A model generated the notes under the pieces. The model did not search any database. It was not told the origin of the DNA and saw only the letters and a program-made list of their open reading frames with translations. Shown here piece by piece: positions 9,348 through 19,584 of a stretch of 37,455 bases of DNA. The position numbers were made by a program, and so were the translations under genes. The DNA is from Zoogloea sp. (GTDB lineage Bacteria > Pseudomonadota > Gammaproteobacteria > Burkholderiales > Rhodocyclaceae), in contig NZ_JAQUVG010000024.1 in NCBI RefSeq assembly GCF_028693495.1, forward strand, positions 1 to 37,455. The letters are read 5' to 3'. Within the stretch, counting starts at the first letter, position 1; each line of letters begins with the position of its first letter.

Positions 9348-9791
9348 ATGAATCCCCCCGAGTTCCACACCCTGCTGCCCCGGGCCGAAAAGGCCGGGCT
9401 CCACCACATGCCCTTTGCGATGGACATGGCCCTCGACGAGGCGGCCGAAAGCCTCGACTACCCCCTGCACCGGGTCAATCTGGCCCGGATCACCGACAAG
9501 GCCGGCTTTCTGGCCGCCGTCGGCACGGCCCTTGATTTTCCGGACTGGTACGGGCACAACTGGGACGCGCTGGCCGACTGCCTGAGCGACCTGTCCTGGA
9601 TGCCCGCCGACGGCTATGTGATCGTGCTTGAAAACGCCGATGACTTTGCCCGGGCCTGCCCTGCCGACTTCGCCACCGCCCTGGAGATTTTCCAGGAAGC
9701 CGCCGACACCTGGCGGGACGACGGCGTCCCCCTGTGGACCCTGGTGGGAACGGCGGAGGGCACCCTGCCCTGGCTGCAGGACCCCGCGTGA
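9348..9791 (+). CDS. Barstar-family ribonuclease inhibitor
   Basis: The central part, about residues 40-80, carries the barstar signature: FPDWYGHNWDALADCLSDLSW, with the Trp and Asp residues that plug an RNase active site. At 147 residues it is longer than classical barstar (about 90), with extra residues at both ends. It has no signal peptide, so it would act in the cytoplasm and protect the cell from RNase that fails to be exported. It starts two bases after the RNase stop, which supports coupled expression. Its stop overlaps the GTG start of nudB. Confidence 0.88.
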   Translation: MNPPEFHTLLPRAEKAGLHHMPFAMDMALDEAAESLDYPLHRVNLARITDKAGFLAAVGTALDFPDWYGHNWDALADCLSDLSWMPADGYVIVLENADDFARACPADFATALEIFQEAADTWRDDGVPLWTLVGTAEGTLPWLQDPA

Positions 9792-10243
9792 GCAGCGCCT
9801 GGAAACAGCCGGTTTCGGTGCTGGTGGTGATCCACACGCCAGCCCTGGAGGTGCTGGTGATGGAGCGGGCCGGGCAGCCTGGCCTGTGGCAGTCGGTCAC
9901 CGGCAGCCGCGAGGGCGAGGAGACCCTGACCGCCACGGCCCTCCGCGAGGTGGGCGAGGAGACCGGGATCCACGCGGCGCCCGAGCACCTGGTCGACTGG
10001 CGGCTCAGCAACCGCTTCGTGATCTCCCCCCAATGGCGGCACCGCTACGCCCCGGACGTCACCTTCAACACCGAACACGTCTTCAGCCTGTGCGTGGACA
10101 GCCCGGTGCCCGTGCGCCTGACCCCCGACGAGCACACCCGCTGCGAGTGGCTGCCCTGGCATGCCGCCGCAGGGAAGGTCTTTTCATGGACCAACCGGGA
10201 TGCCCTGCACCTGCTGGCCCGGCGCGTCACCCCTGCGGCCTGA
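9788..10243 (+). CDS. nudB: Dihydroneopterin triphosphate diphosphatase (NudB-type Nudix hydrolase)
   Basis: The 151-residue protein contains a full Nudix box, G-x5-E-x7-REVGEETGI, starting at GSREGEE. Flanking residues, including PVSVLVVIHTP, LWQSVTGS and the C-terminal NRDALHLL, match NudB. NudB removes pyrophosphate from dihydroneopterin triphosphate in folate synthesis. The frame is open further upstream, but the GTG at 9788 is chosen because it overlaps the barstar stop (GTGA) and gives the family length. In many betaproteobacteria nudB lies close to aspS. Here it is separated from aspS by the receiver/TPR gene and the RNase/barstar pair. Confidence 0.88.
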   Translation: MSSAWKQPVSVLVVIHTPALEVLVMERAGQPGLWQSVTGSREGEETLTATALREVGEETGIHAAPEHLVDWRLSNRFVISPQWRHRYAPDVTFNTEHVFSLCVDSPVPVRLTPDEHTRCEWLPWHAAAGKVFSWTNRDALHLLARRVTPAA

Positions 10244-10442
10244 GGCCCTCCGCCTCGGCAATCTTCGCCTTCAGGCAGCCCGGGCAATAGCACTGGCCCG
10301 CCCCGGCTTCCGGTACCGCAAAAACCGGCGGCAGACTGGCACACCAGCACGAATCAGCACCGGCGTTCATGCCGCAGGTGAACGCCGCCCCGCAGGCCGG
10401 GCAGACATTGGTCGGGGTCTCAACAGGCAGGCATTGACTCAT
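10227..10442 (-). CDS. Small cysteine-rich CWC-family protein
   Basis: This 71-residue protein has CPACGAAFTCG, then CWC, then CYCPGCL, the pattern of the Cys_rich_CWC family. It probably binds a metal, but its role is unknown. A ribosome binding site, AGGAG, lies five bases before the ATG on the minus strand. It is convergent with nudB and overlaps its 3' end by 17 bases. Its 5' side faces a 14-bp inverted repeat and the divergent Hsp20 gene. Confidence 0.8.
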   Translation of the reverse strand: MSQCLPVETPTNVCPACGAAFTCGMNAGADSCWCASLPPVFAVPEAGAGQCYCPGCLKAKIAEAEGLRPQG

Positions 10443-10455
10443 GCGGGCTCCTCAT

Positions 10456-10490
10456 GGGGTGTGGCGGGTCAGTGTAACCCGCCACACCCC
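10456..10490. promoter_or_regulatory. 14-bp perfect inverted repeat between divergent genes
   Basis: GGGGTGTGGCGGGT at 10456-10469 and ACCCGCCACACCCC at 10477-10490 are perfect inverted copies with a seven-base spacer. The dyad ends one base before the -35 element of the Hsp20 promoter and begins 13 bases upstream of the CWC start codon. No T tract follows on either strand, which argues against a simple terminator. It may be an operator or a hairpin in the 5' leader of the CWC mRNA. It does not match the CIRCE element (TTAGCACTC-N9-GAGTGCTAA). Confidence 0.6.
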
Positions 10491-10491
10491 T

Positions 10492-10520
10492 CTTGAAGCC
10501 TCCCGAAACAGACCCTATAT
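10492..10520 (+). promoter_or_regulatory. Sigma32-type heat-shock promoter of the Hsp20 gene
   Basis: CTTGAA at 10492-10497 and CCCTATAT at 10513-10520 are separated by 15 bases. This closely matches the sigma32 consensus (CTTGAA, 13-15 bases, CCCCATNT). It lies about 55 bases upstream of the Hsp20 start codon. Confidence 0.8.
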
Positions 10521-10575
10521 AGATAGCAGGAGGGGCTTCCAGCCCTGCTGCCGACGAACGCAAAGGAGAAAACTC

Positions 10576-10998
10576 ATGAGCAACCTCACTCGCCGTGACC
10601 CGCTGGACGACTTTTTCCGTGGCTTCTTCGTACGCCCGGTGGAATACGGCGGCGCACCTGCCCAGACCGAAGCCCCCCAGATGCGGGTGGACGTGAAGGA
10701 GGGTCCGGAAGCCTATCAGGTTCACGCGGAGCTGCCCGGCATCGACAAGGAGGACATCCACGTCCATATCGACGGCCCGGTGGTGTCGATCAGCGCCGAA
10801 CGCAAGCAAAGCCGGGAGGTGAAGGAAGACGAGCGCGTGCTGCGGACCGAGCGCTACTTCGGTCAGGTCTCCCGGAGCTTCCAGCTGGGCCAGGATGTGG
10901 ACGAGTCCCGCGCCAGCGCCCGCTTCACCGACGGCGTTCTGGAGCTGACCCTGCCCAAGAAAATCGCCCCCACCGCCAAGAAGCTGGTCATCGAATGA
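10576..10998 (+). CDS. Small heat-shock protein, Hsp20/alpha-crystallin family
   Basis: This 140-residue ATP-independent holdase chaperone keeps unfolded proteins soluble in the cytoplasm. The alpha-crystallin domain spans about residues 34-130, with DVKEGPEAYQVHAELPGIDKEDI, a central region with ERYFGQVSRSFQL, and the closing A-x-x-x-x-GVLELTLPK motif. The C-terminal tail is short and the usual I-x-I motif is only loosely present. The ATG at 10576 has a strong ribosome binding site, AGGAG at 10564-10568. An open frame extends further upstream but lacks coding character. A sigma32 promoter precedes it, which supports heat-shock control. Confidence 0.93.
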   Translation: MSNLTRRDPLDDFFRGFFVRPVEYGGAPAQTEAPQMRVDVKEGPEAYQVHAELPGIDKEDIHVHIDGPVVSISAERKQSREVKEDERVLRTERYFGQVSRSFQLGQDVDESRASARFTDGVLELTLPKKIAPTAKKLVIE

Positions 10999-12015
<1,017 letters not shown>

Positions 12016-12095
12016 CACCTGCCGCACGAGGTGGAGGGGGAACCGTTCCTGCGGAATCCACTCCACTCTTCATCCCTGCCACTTTCCCTGCCTTC

Positions 12096-12599
12096 ATGCT
12101 CTCCCGAATCCCCTTCCGCTTTCTCGGCCTGGCCCTGTTCGCCGTGTGCTTCGGGCTGCTCGCCTTCGGGCTGTACCTGCAGCACGTGAAGGGCATCGAG
12201 CCCTGCCCCATGTGCATCATGCAGCGCTACGCCATGGCCGCCTGCGGCCTGATCGGGCTGGTCGCGGGACTGCACAACCCGGGCCGGAACGGGCAGAACG
12301 CCTACGGAGCCCTGCTGGCCCTGGCGGCCCTGGCCGGTGCCGGGGTTGCCGCCCGCCAGTCGTGGCTGCAATGGTTTCCCCCGGCGGTTTCGGAGTGCGG
12401 TCCGGGCCTGGAGTACATGCTCGACAGTTTTCCCCTCGCCGCGGCCCTGCCCATGATCTTCCGGGGAGCGGGTGACTGCTCCATCGTGGACTGGCGCCTC
12501 CTCGGCCTGTCCATTGCCAACTGGTCCTTCGTGACCTTTGCCGTCACGCTGGCAGCCTTGCTTGGCTTTCTGCTGCAGCGCAAGGACAAGACCCACTGA
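12096..12599 (+). CDS. dsbB: Disulfide bond formation protein DsbB
   Basis: DsbB is the inner-membrane quinone reductase that reoxidises periplasmic DsbA. The 167 residues have four predicted membrane spans. The first redox pair is C37/C40 in EPCPMCIMQRYAM. The second pair, C101 and C128, lies in the second periplasmic loop with spacing like that of E. coli DsbB. The conserved Arg after the first pair is present in MQRYAM. It sits 80 bases after argB with no obvious functional link to the arginine genes. Confidence 0.93.
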   Translation: MLSRIPFRFLGLALFAVCFGLLAFGLYLQHVKGIEPCPMCIMQRYAMAACGLIGLVAGLHNPGRNGQNAYGALLALAALAGAGVAARQSWLQWFPPAVSECGPGLEYMLDSFPLAAALPMIFRGAGDCSIVDWRLLGLSIANWSFVTFAVTLAALLGFLLQRKDKTH

Positions 12600-12719
12600 A
12601 ACGGCCCCGGGATCTGCAGGAGCCTGCTGCAGGTCCGCGACAGGTGAAGCTTTTTTTACAGACTCCCCCACAGGGCGGCCGGGCGCTACCATGCTTCCCT
12701 TTTGACAAGGGAGCACACC

Positions 12720-13913
12720 ATGCCGCATGGCGAGCTGGACACCCGGTCTCTCATGACCATCACCCACCGGCCGGACCTGGTTTTTCTACGTGGAGAAGGG
12801 TCCTGGCTGCACGACGACCAGGGCAAGACCTATCTGGACTTCGTCCAGGGGTGGGCAGTCAACTGCCTTGGCCACTGCCCGCCGGAAATCGTGGAGGCCC
12901 TGTCCCGCCAGGCCCGAGTCCTGATCAACCCCAGCCCGGCCTTCTACAACGAAGCGATGATCGAACTGGCCGGTCTGCTGACCAGCCACTCGGTCTTCGA
13001 CCGGGTCTTCCTGGCCAACACCGGAGCGGAAGCCAATGAAGGCGCCATCAAGCTGGCCCGCAAGTGGGGACAGATCCACAAGGGCGGCGCCTACGAGATC
13101 ATCACCTTCGAGCACAGCTTTCACGGCCGCACCCTGGCCACCATGTCTGCCTCCGGCAAGCCCGGCTGGGACACCCTGTTCGCCCCTCAGGTCCCGGGCT
13201 TCCCGAAGGCGCGCCTCAACGACCTGGACTCGGTCAAGGCCCTGATCGGACCGGACACCGTCGCCGTGATGCTCGAGCCCATCCAGGGAGAAGGCGGGGT
13301 GATTCCTGCCGAAGCCGATTTCCTCCAGTCCCTGCGGGCCCTCACCCACGCGCATGGCATCCTGCTGATCGTGGACGAGGTCCAGACCGGCATGGGCCGC
13401 ACGGGCCGGCTGTTTGCCCACCAGCACGCGGGGATCGAGCCGGACATCATGACCCTCGGCAAGGGGATCGGCGGTGGCGTTCCCCTCTCGGCCCTGCTCG
13501 CCCGGGAAGAGATCTGCTGCTTCGCACCTGGAGACCAGGGAGGCACCTATAACGGCAATCCCCTGATGGCGGCGGTCGGCGTGGCCGTGCTGCGCCGCCT
13601 GCTCTCTCCCGGGTTCCTGGAGTCCGTGGAGGGGAAAGGCCGTTATCTGGCAGCGGCCCTGTCGCGCCTGGTCATTCAGCACCGCCTGCAGGGCGAGCGG
13701 GGCTCCGGCCTGCTGCGCGCCCTGATCCTGGACACGGACCGGGGACCGGCCCTGGTCAAGGCCGCCCTGGAACATGCCCCCCAGGGCTTGCTGCTCAACG
13801 CTCCCCGCCCCAACCTCCTGCGCTTCATGCCGGCGCTGACCGTCACCGAAGGCGAAATCGATCAGATGATCGCCCTGCTGGATGAGCTGCTGCGGAGCAC
13901 CCGCGGAAGCTGA
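12720..13913 (+). CDS. argD: Class III aminotransferase, probable acetylornithine aminotransferase
   Basis: The 397-residue PLP enzyme has the class III aminotransferase features: [36 protein letters not shown], the [11 protein letters not shown] block, and the PLP-binding lysine K248 in TLGKGIGGG. In the ArgD reaction it transfers an amino group to N-acetylglutamate semialdehyde. ArgD is preferred over GABA or ornithine aminotransferases because of length, the HSFHGRT motif and nearby argB, but substrate specificity cannot be proven from sequence. The ATG at 12720 has a strong ribosome binding site, AAGGGAG at 12707-12713. An upstream in-frame TTG at 12702 is less likely. Confidence 0.85.
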   Translation: MPHGELDTRSLMTITHRPDLVFLRGEGSWLHDDQGKTYLDFVQGWAVNCLGHCPPEIVEALSRQARVLINPSPAFYNEAMIELAGLLTSHSVFDRVFLANTGAEANEGAIKLARKWGQIHKGGAYEIITFEHSFHGRTLATMSASGKPGWDTLFAPQVPGFPKARLNDLDSVKALIGPDTVAVMLEPIQGEGGVIPAEADFLQSLRALTHAHGILLIVDEVQTGMGRTGRLFAHQHAGIEPDIMTLGKGIGGGVPLSALLAREEICCFAPGDQGGTYNGNPLMAAVGVAVLRRLLSPGFLESVEGKGRYLAAALSRLVIQHRLQGERGSGLLRALILDTDRGPALVKAALEHAPQGLLLNAPRPNLLRFMPALTVTEGEIDQMIALLDELLRSTRGS

Positions 13914-13930
13914 GCCTGGTCGCGCCACCC

Positions 13931-13973
13931 TTGGGATACACCGGAAGCCGGTTTACAATGACCGGCTTTCCGG
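13931..13973 (+). promoter_or_regulatory. Sigma70 promoter of ychF with a dyad over the -10 element
   Basis: TTGGGA at 13931-13936 and TACAAT at 13954-13959 are separated by 17 bases, a good sigma70 promoter. GCCGGT at 13947-13952 and ACCGGC at 13961-13966 form an inverted repeat centred on the -10 box. The flanks CCGGAA and TTTCCGG extend the symmetry with one extra base. A repressor bound here would block the promoter. Confidence 0.65.
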
Positions 13974-14010
13974 CCTCCAGCCGGACGTCACCGCTCACCA
14001 AAGGAACACC

Positions 14011-15102
<1,092 letters not shown>

Positions 15103-15264
15103 TTCGAGCAAGCCGTTTCAGGCGATTGCATCTGCTTGCAGGTGCAATCTGCTCACCCCCGGCTGTGGAAGACCCACTTCGCGGCCAATCCGCTTCGTTC
15201 CGACCTCTACAACATCGGAAAATAGCCTGCAATCACGCTCCAGGCTTAACGCTTACGTTCAGCC
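15103..15264. other. Junction region between ychF and the island, with two hairpins
   Basis: No gene is recognised here. At 15124-15149 the arms GATTGCA, CTGC, GCAG and TGCAATC form a 12-pair dyad with one T-G step. It may end the ychF transcript, though no T tract follows. At 15243-15264 GGCT-T-AACG-CTTA-CGTT-C-AGCC forms a second, imperfect hairpin. The left edge of the inserted segment must lie about here, because recognisable KAP-gene sequence ends near 15260. No direct repeat matching the right end of the island was found by eye. Confidence 0.45.
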
Positions 15265-15427
15265 GTGAAGCGACCATGCGTACCAATCAGGATTTCCCAA
15301 CGCCCCAGCCGCCGGATACGCCAATGGAAATGGGCTGACCGTTGGCCTGCTGCAGAAGCTTTGCGCAGGCATCCGCAACGACGCCGAAATTCAAGTAGTC
15401 CGTGGTTGTTTCGTTGTCATGCCACAT
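15233..15427 (-). pseudogene. Truncated KAP-family P-loop NTPase, N-terminal remnant
   Basis: On the minus strand an ATG at 15427, preceded by an AGGGAGA ribosome binding site, opens a 46-residue frame starting MWHDNETTTDYLNFG and ending in a Walker A motif, ISIGVSGGWGVGKS. This is how KAP-family NTPases begin. The next codon is TGA (15287-15289) where the family normally has Ser (TCA would need one base change). The same frame then continues LVRMVASRL, which again fits the family, before running into unrelated sequence and a stop at 15233. The gene is therefore broken twice, by a nonsense codon and by loss of the rest. It starts 24 bases after the hsdR stop, so it was once the last gene of the island operon. 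KAP proteins are often found in defence loci. Confidence 0.75.
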
Positions 15428-15451
15428 GTTCTCTCCCTGACAAGCAAGCGC

Positions 15452-18400
15452 TTATAGCTGCCCGCCCACACCCTTGAACTTCTCGACAAAGGCAGCGATC
15501 TTCTGGAGGACAGTCTGCTTCTTGGTCAGAAATTGCGGGTTCAATGGGCTCATCTTGGGCAGAACTGCGTTGAGCTCCGTGCCGTTCTCGCTGGCGAACT
15601 CACGCTTGAGTGAGGTGGTGATGTATCGCTTGGCGGCCTCAGCGTTGAGGCTCTCGGAGGTGATCAACTCCTGCGCTTCGCGCTGCTGCTCCGCTTGAGC
15701 AAACTTGAAGAACGCATCGATCACGCTGGCCTTGTCACCGATCTGGTCCAAATCGGTCTGGTTGATGAAGTCCACCACCAGACTTTCTTTCGCGCGGTTG
15801 CCCAGGCTGGCGCGAATCACACGCCGCACTTCATCCACCAGCTCAGACTTGCTCTTGGTCTTCTTGTTGTGCTCGAAGATCAGTTCCAGGATGTAGTCCA
15901 GGTTGATTTCCTGAGACTTCAACAGGTCCACCTCAAAGACCACGTCATCCCAGTCAATGGTGGACTTCTCTTTCTCGGCACCCGCCTGCTCACGGCGGAG
16001 CCAGTCGCGTACATCGTTGTAGGTCGAGCGGTAGTCCTGCACCTTCCGCTCGGGCGGGAGCGTGATGGCTTGCAGCGTGGTCAGATCTTCGTCACTCAGG
16101 TAGTGCTTGGCCTTGAACGCCTCAACTGCGGCAGGGTCGGCCAGATCGACGCTTTGCAACTCCTTCAAGCTGGCAAATTCGTCATAGTTCTGCAGCACGT
16201 TCTCGACGCGTAGGTACTCGCCGAACAGCTTGGCGAAGGCCTTCTTGTCTGCTTCTTTTTCAATGGCAGCAGGGTCTGGGAAGCGCTCTTCCAGCTCATT
16301 CACCACCTCCATAAAACCGCGCCGCGCCTCGCCGGTGGCCGCATCGGTAAAGCCTTCCATGTACTCCTTGTAGCTTTTCTCCAGCACCACGTTCCGCGTG
16401 TTCTTGTCACCAAACAGGGTGATGGCATCGATGGTCGCCTGCTCCAGGTCGCGGAAGGTGACGATGTTGCCGAAGGTCTTGGTGGCGTCAAAAATGCGGT
16501 TGGTGCGCGAGTAGGCCTGCATCAGTCCGTGGAAGCGCAGGTTCTTGTCGACAAACAGCGTATTGAGCGTGGGGGCATCAAAGCCGGTCAGGAACATGCC
16601 CACCACGATGAGCAGGTCGATCTCCTTGGCCTTCACCTGCTTGGCCAGGTCGCGGTAGTAGTTCTGGAAGCCGTTGCTGTCCACACTGAAGTTGGTCTTG
16701 AACAGCGCGTTGTAGTCGGCAATGGCCGCGCTCAGGAACTCCTTGGCGCTGCTGTTCATCGCAGACACATCAAAGCTCTCGTCCTGGATATCGCCGATCG
16801 CGTCCTGCTCCTCGTTGGCCGCGAACGAGAAGATGGTGGCCACCTTCAGCGGCTTGTCGCTGTTCTTCTGCAACTCCCGGAAGCACTCGTAATACAGCTT
16901 GGCCGCATCCACGCTGCTGACGGCAAACATGGCGTTGAAACCCTTGTTACCCGCATGCAAGCGGTGGGTCTTCTGCCGGAAATTGTTCAGGATGTACTGG
17001 GTGATCTCGCGGATGCGGTCCGGGTGCAGCAGCGCCTGCTTGTTCTCGGCTGCACTGAGCTTCTTCTCGTCCTGTTCGGTCTCGATGGCCTTGAACTGCG
17101 GGCGAACGTCGTTGTAGTCCACCTTGAACTTCAACACCTTCTCGTCGCGGATGGCATCGGTGATCACATACGAATGCAGCTCACGGCCGAACACGCTGGC
17201 CGTGGTCTCAGCGCCCAATGCGTTCTCAGGGAAGATAGGCGTGCCGGTGAAGCCGAACTGGCAGAACTTCTTGAACTTCTTCTTCAGGTTCTTCTGGGCT
17301 TCGCCAAACTGGCTCCGGTGGCACTCATCGAAGATGAACACCACCTGCTTGCCGTAGATGGGCAAGTCGGCCTCGCTCTTCATCAGGTTGTTGAGCTTCT
17401 GGATGGTGGTGACGACGATCTTGTTGTCGTCCTTCTCCAGGTTGCGCTTCAGGCCAGCGGTGCTGTCCGAGCCATTCACGCTGTCCGGCGAGAACCGTTG
17501 GTATTCCTTCATGGTCTGGTAGTCCAGATCCTTGCGGTCCACTACGAAGAACACCTTGTCGATGAAATCCAGCTCGGTGGCCAGGCGCGCCGCCTTGAAG
17601 CTGGTCAGCGTCTTGCCGCTGCCGGTGGTGTGCCAGATGAAGCCGCCGCTTTCCGTGGTGCTCCAGTTTTTGGCCTGATGGCTGCTCTTGATCTTCCACA
17701 GAATGCGTTCCGTGGCCGCGATCTGGTAGGGCCGCATCACCAGCAGCGTGTTGCTGATGTCGAACACCGAGTAGTGCAGCAGCACGTTGAGCAACGTGTG
17801 CTTCTGGAAGAAGGTCGCCGTGAAGTCCTTCAGGTCCTTGATCAGCGTGTTGTCCGCCTTCGCCCAGTTCATGGTGAAGTCGAAGCTGTTCTTGTTGCGC
17901 TGGGTGGTGTTGGCGAAGTAGCGGCTGTCGGTACCGTTGGAAATAACGAACAACTGCAGATACTTGAACAGGGACTGCTCGCTGTTGAAGCTCTCCTTGC
18001 TGTAGCGGTGCACCTGGTTGAAGGCTTCGCGGATGGCCACGCCGCGCTTCTTCAGCTCCACCTGCACCAGCGGCAGGCCATTGACCAGAATCGTCACGTC
18101 ATAGCGGTTGGCGTGGCTGCCCGTCTGTTCAAACTGCTTGATCACCTGCACTTTGTTGCGGGCGATGTTCTTCTTGTCCAGCAGGTAGATGTTCTGGATG
18201 CGCCCGTCGTCAAAGACAAAATCGTGGATGTAGTCGTCGTGAATCTTGCGAGTCTTCTCGACGATGCCATCGCTGGGCTTGTCGAGGAAGGTTTCAACAA
18301 AGCGCAGCCATTCGCCATGGGTGAACTCAACGGCGTTGAGTGCTTGCAGCTGGACGCGCACATTCGCCAGCAAGGCCTCGGGCGTGTTCAGGCCAGGCAG

Positions 18401-18550
18401 ATATTCATAACCCTGATTCTGCAGATCCCGAATGAACTCGCGCTCCAGATCGCTTTCACTCTGGTAGCCCTCGGCAACCGTCCATTCCCGGATGTACTGG
18501 TCCAGGACGATGAAGTTCTTTGACTCGGCGATGGCCCTGTAATCGTTCAT
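15452..18550 (-). CDS. hsdR: Type I restriction endonuclease subunit HsdR (EcoR124I-like)
   Basis: HsdR is the ATP-driven translocase and nuclease subunit that cuts unmodified DNA at a distance from the target. The 1032 residues compare with about 1038 for EcoR124I. The PD-(D/E)xK nuclease has D151, E165 and K167. The helicase has Walker A TTGSGKT with K313 and a DECH box at 408-411, followed by FGFTGTP. These residue numbers coincide with those I recall for EcoR124I, which places the system in family IC. A helical C-terminal region completes the subunit. The ATG overlaps the RhuM stop by four bases (ATGA), so the two are translationally coupled. No damage is visible. Confidence 0.95.
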   Translation of the reverse strand: MNDYRAIAESKNFIVLDQYIREWTVAEGYQSESDLEREFIRDLQNQGYEYLPGLNTPEALLANVRVQLQALNAVEFTHGEWLRFVETFLDKPSDGIVEKTRKIHDDYIHDFVFDDGRIQNIYLLDKKNIARNKVQVIKQFEQTGSHANRYDVTILVNGLPLVQVELKKRGVAIREAFNQVHRYSKESFNSEQSLFKYLQLFVISNGTDSRYFANTTQRNKNSFDFTMNWAKADNTLIKDLKDFTATFFQKHTLLNVLLHYSVFDISNTLLVMRPYQIAATERILWKIKSSHQAKNWSTTESGGFIWHTTGSGKTLTSFKAARLATELDFIDKVFFVVDRKDLDYQTMKEYQRFSPDSVNGSDSTAGLKRNLEKDDNKIVVTTIQKLNNLMKSEADLPIYGKQVVFIFDECHRSQFGEAQKNLKKKFKKFCQFGFTGTPIFPENALGAETTASVFGRELHSYVITDAIRDEKVLKFKVDYNDVRPQFKAIETEQDEKKLSAAENKQALLHPDRIREITQYILNNFRQKTHRLHAGNKGFNAMFAVSSVDAAKLYYECFRELQKNSDKPLKVATIFSFAANEEQDAIGDIQDESFDVSAMNSSAKEFLSAAIADYNALFKTNFSVDSNGFQNYYRDLAKQVKAKEIDLLIVVGMFLTGFDAPTLNTLFVDKNLRFHGLMQAYSRTNRIFDATKTFGNIVTFRDLEQATIDAITLFGDKNTRNVVLEKSYKEYMEGFTDAATGEARRGFMEVVNELEERFPDPAAIEKEADKKAFAKLFGEYLRVENVLQNYDEFASLKELQSVDLADPAAVEAFKAKHYLSDEDLTTLQAITLPPERKVQDYRSTYNDVRDWLRREQAGAEKEKSTIDWDDVVFEVDLLKSQEINLDYILELIFEHNKKTKSKSELVDEVRRVIRASLGNRAKESLVVDFINQTDLDQIGDKASVIDAFFKFAQAEQQREAQELITSESLNAEAAKRYITTSLKREFASENGTELNAVLPKMSPLNPQFLTKKQTVLQKIAAFVEKFKGVGGQL

Positions 18551-19572
18551 TCTTCGGCGTCCTTCCTTTTCCGCAGCTTTTTCATGGCCCGATCGAAATC
18601 GGATTCGATGCGCTGCTGCTTGTTGAACTTCTCATATTCGGCAATTGCTTTCTGCTCTGCTTGCTGGCGGGAGACGTTGCCGTAGCCTTCCAGAATCCGG
18701 TATTCGTTGAAGGATAGAAACTTGTCCACGCTTGCGGCAAAGCGCTCCATCGTGAAGCTGGTGCGCCGCTCGATGATGCCCTCGATGTAATCGAAAAAAG
18801 CGGAAACGGCCCGCTCAAGTTTCCGTATTTCAGCTTCGCTCAAGTAATTTTTCGCCACCAGTGAATCGGATTTCAGGACCCGGCCATCCGGCGCATTCTT
18901 GTAGGTGGTCATGCCCATCAGGGGCTTGCTGGCATCTGCCTTCAGCGAAATGATTTCGGCTGCCGTGTGGCCGGTGATCGCAAAATGAAACTTGTCCTGC
19001 ACATGGGCGTAAAACAGGCGTGTCGTCTCGGACTTAGGGTCGTAATCGATACTGCATTCGGCAAAAATGTCGGTGATCTGCTGATAAATCCGCCGCTCGC
19101 TGGCACGGATCGAGCGCACCCGCTCCAGCAGTTCACGGAAATAGTCCTTGCCAAAATAACGGCCATTCTTCAGCCGCTCATCATCCATGGCAAAACCCTT
19201 GATGATGTACTCCTTGATCAAGGCCGTCGCCCAGATGCGGAATTGCGTCGCCTGCGCCGAGTTGACGCGGTAGCCCACCGAGATCACCGCATCCAGGTTG
19301 TAGTACTGGGTCTGGTACTTTTTGCCGTCTTCGGCAGTTGTTTCCAAAACGGAAATAACTGAATCCGGGTCTAACTCATTGCTTTCAAAGATGTTTTTCA
19401 GGTGCTTGGATATGGCGGGGACACCTACGCCAAACAACTCCGCCATGCGCTTCTGGGTCAGCCAAAGGGTCTCGTCGGCGAGCAGGACCTCCACCTTGAT
19501 CGCGCCATTCGGCGCGGTGTAGAGCAGGAATTCCGTGGTTTGGTCGCGCAGGGTGAGCGGGTGTTTTGGCAT
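18547..19572 (-). CDS. rhuM: RhuM-family protein inside the restriction operon
   Basis: The 341 residues match the Virulence_RhuM family named after the Salmonella pathogenicity island gene rhuM. The N-terminal half has a helix-turn-helix-like segment, [21 protein letters not shown] (about residues 38-58), followed by the conserved [16 protein letters not shown] and [17 protein letters not shown] blocks. The C-terminal half is helical and strongly charged, ending RKRKDAEE. Its biochemical activity is unknown. It begins 12 bases after the hsdS stop and overlaps hsdR by four bases, so it is built into the hsd transcript. A DNA-binding or regulatory function in the restriction system is an inference. 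Confidence 0.85.
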   Translation of the reverse strand: MPKHPLTLRDQTTEFLLYTAPNGAIKVEVLLADETLWLTQKRMAELFGVGVPAISKHLKNIFESNELDPDSVISVLETTAEDGKKYQTQYYNLDAVISVGYRVNSAQATQFRIWATALIKEYIIKGFAMDDERLKNGRYFGKDYFRELLERVRSIRASERRIYQQITDIFAECSIDYDPKSETTRLFYAHVQDKFHFAITGHTAAEIISLKADASKPLMGMTTYKNAPDGRVLKSDSLVAKNYLSEAEIRKLERAVSAFFDYIEGIIERRTSFTMERFAASVDKFLSFNEYRILEGYGNVSRQQAEQKAIAEYEKFNKQQRIESDFDRAMKKLRKRKDAEE

Positions 19573-19584
19573 GGGCGTATCCCT

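Noticed and set aside
15243-15264. Integron attC-like look of the GGCTTAACG...CGTTCAGCC dyad
   Set aside because: Only one half-site-like element is present, the core GTTRRRY spacing is wrong, there is no integron integrase and no second attC-like element.
16529-18523. A 664-codon open frame on the plus strand opposite hsdR
   Set aside because: It mirrors hsdR codons, has low-complexity His/Leu/Val-rich translation and matches no family, while hsdR on the other strand has full catalytic motifs.
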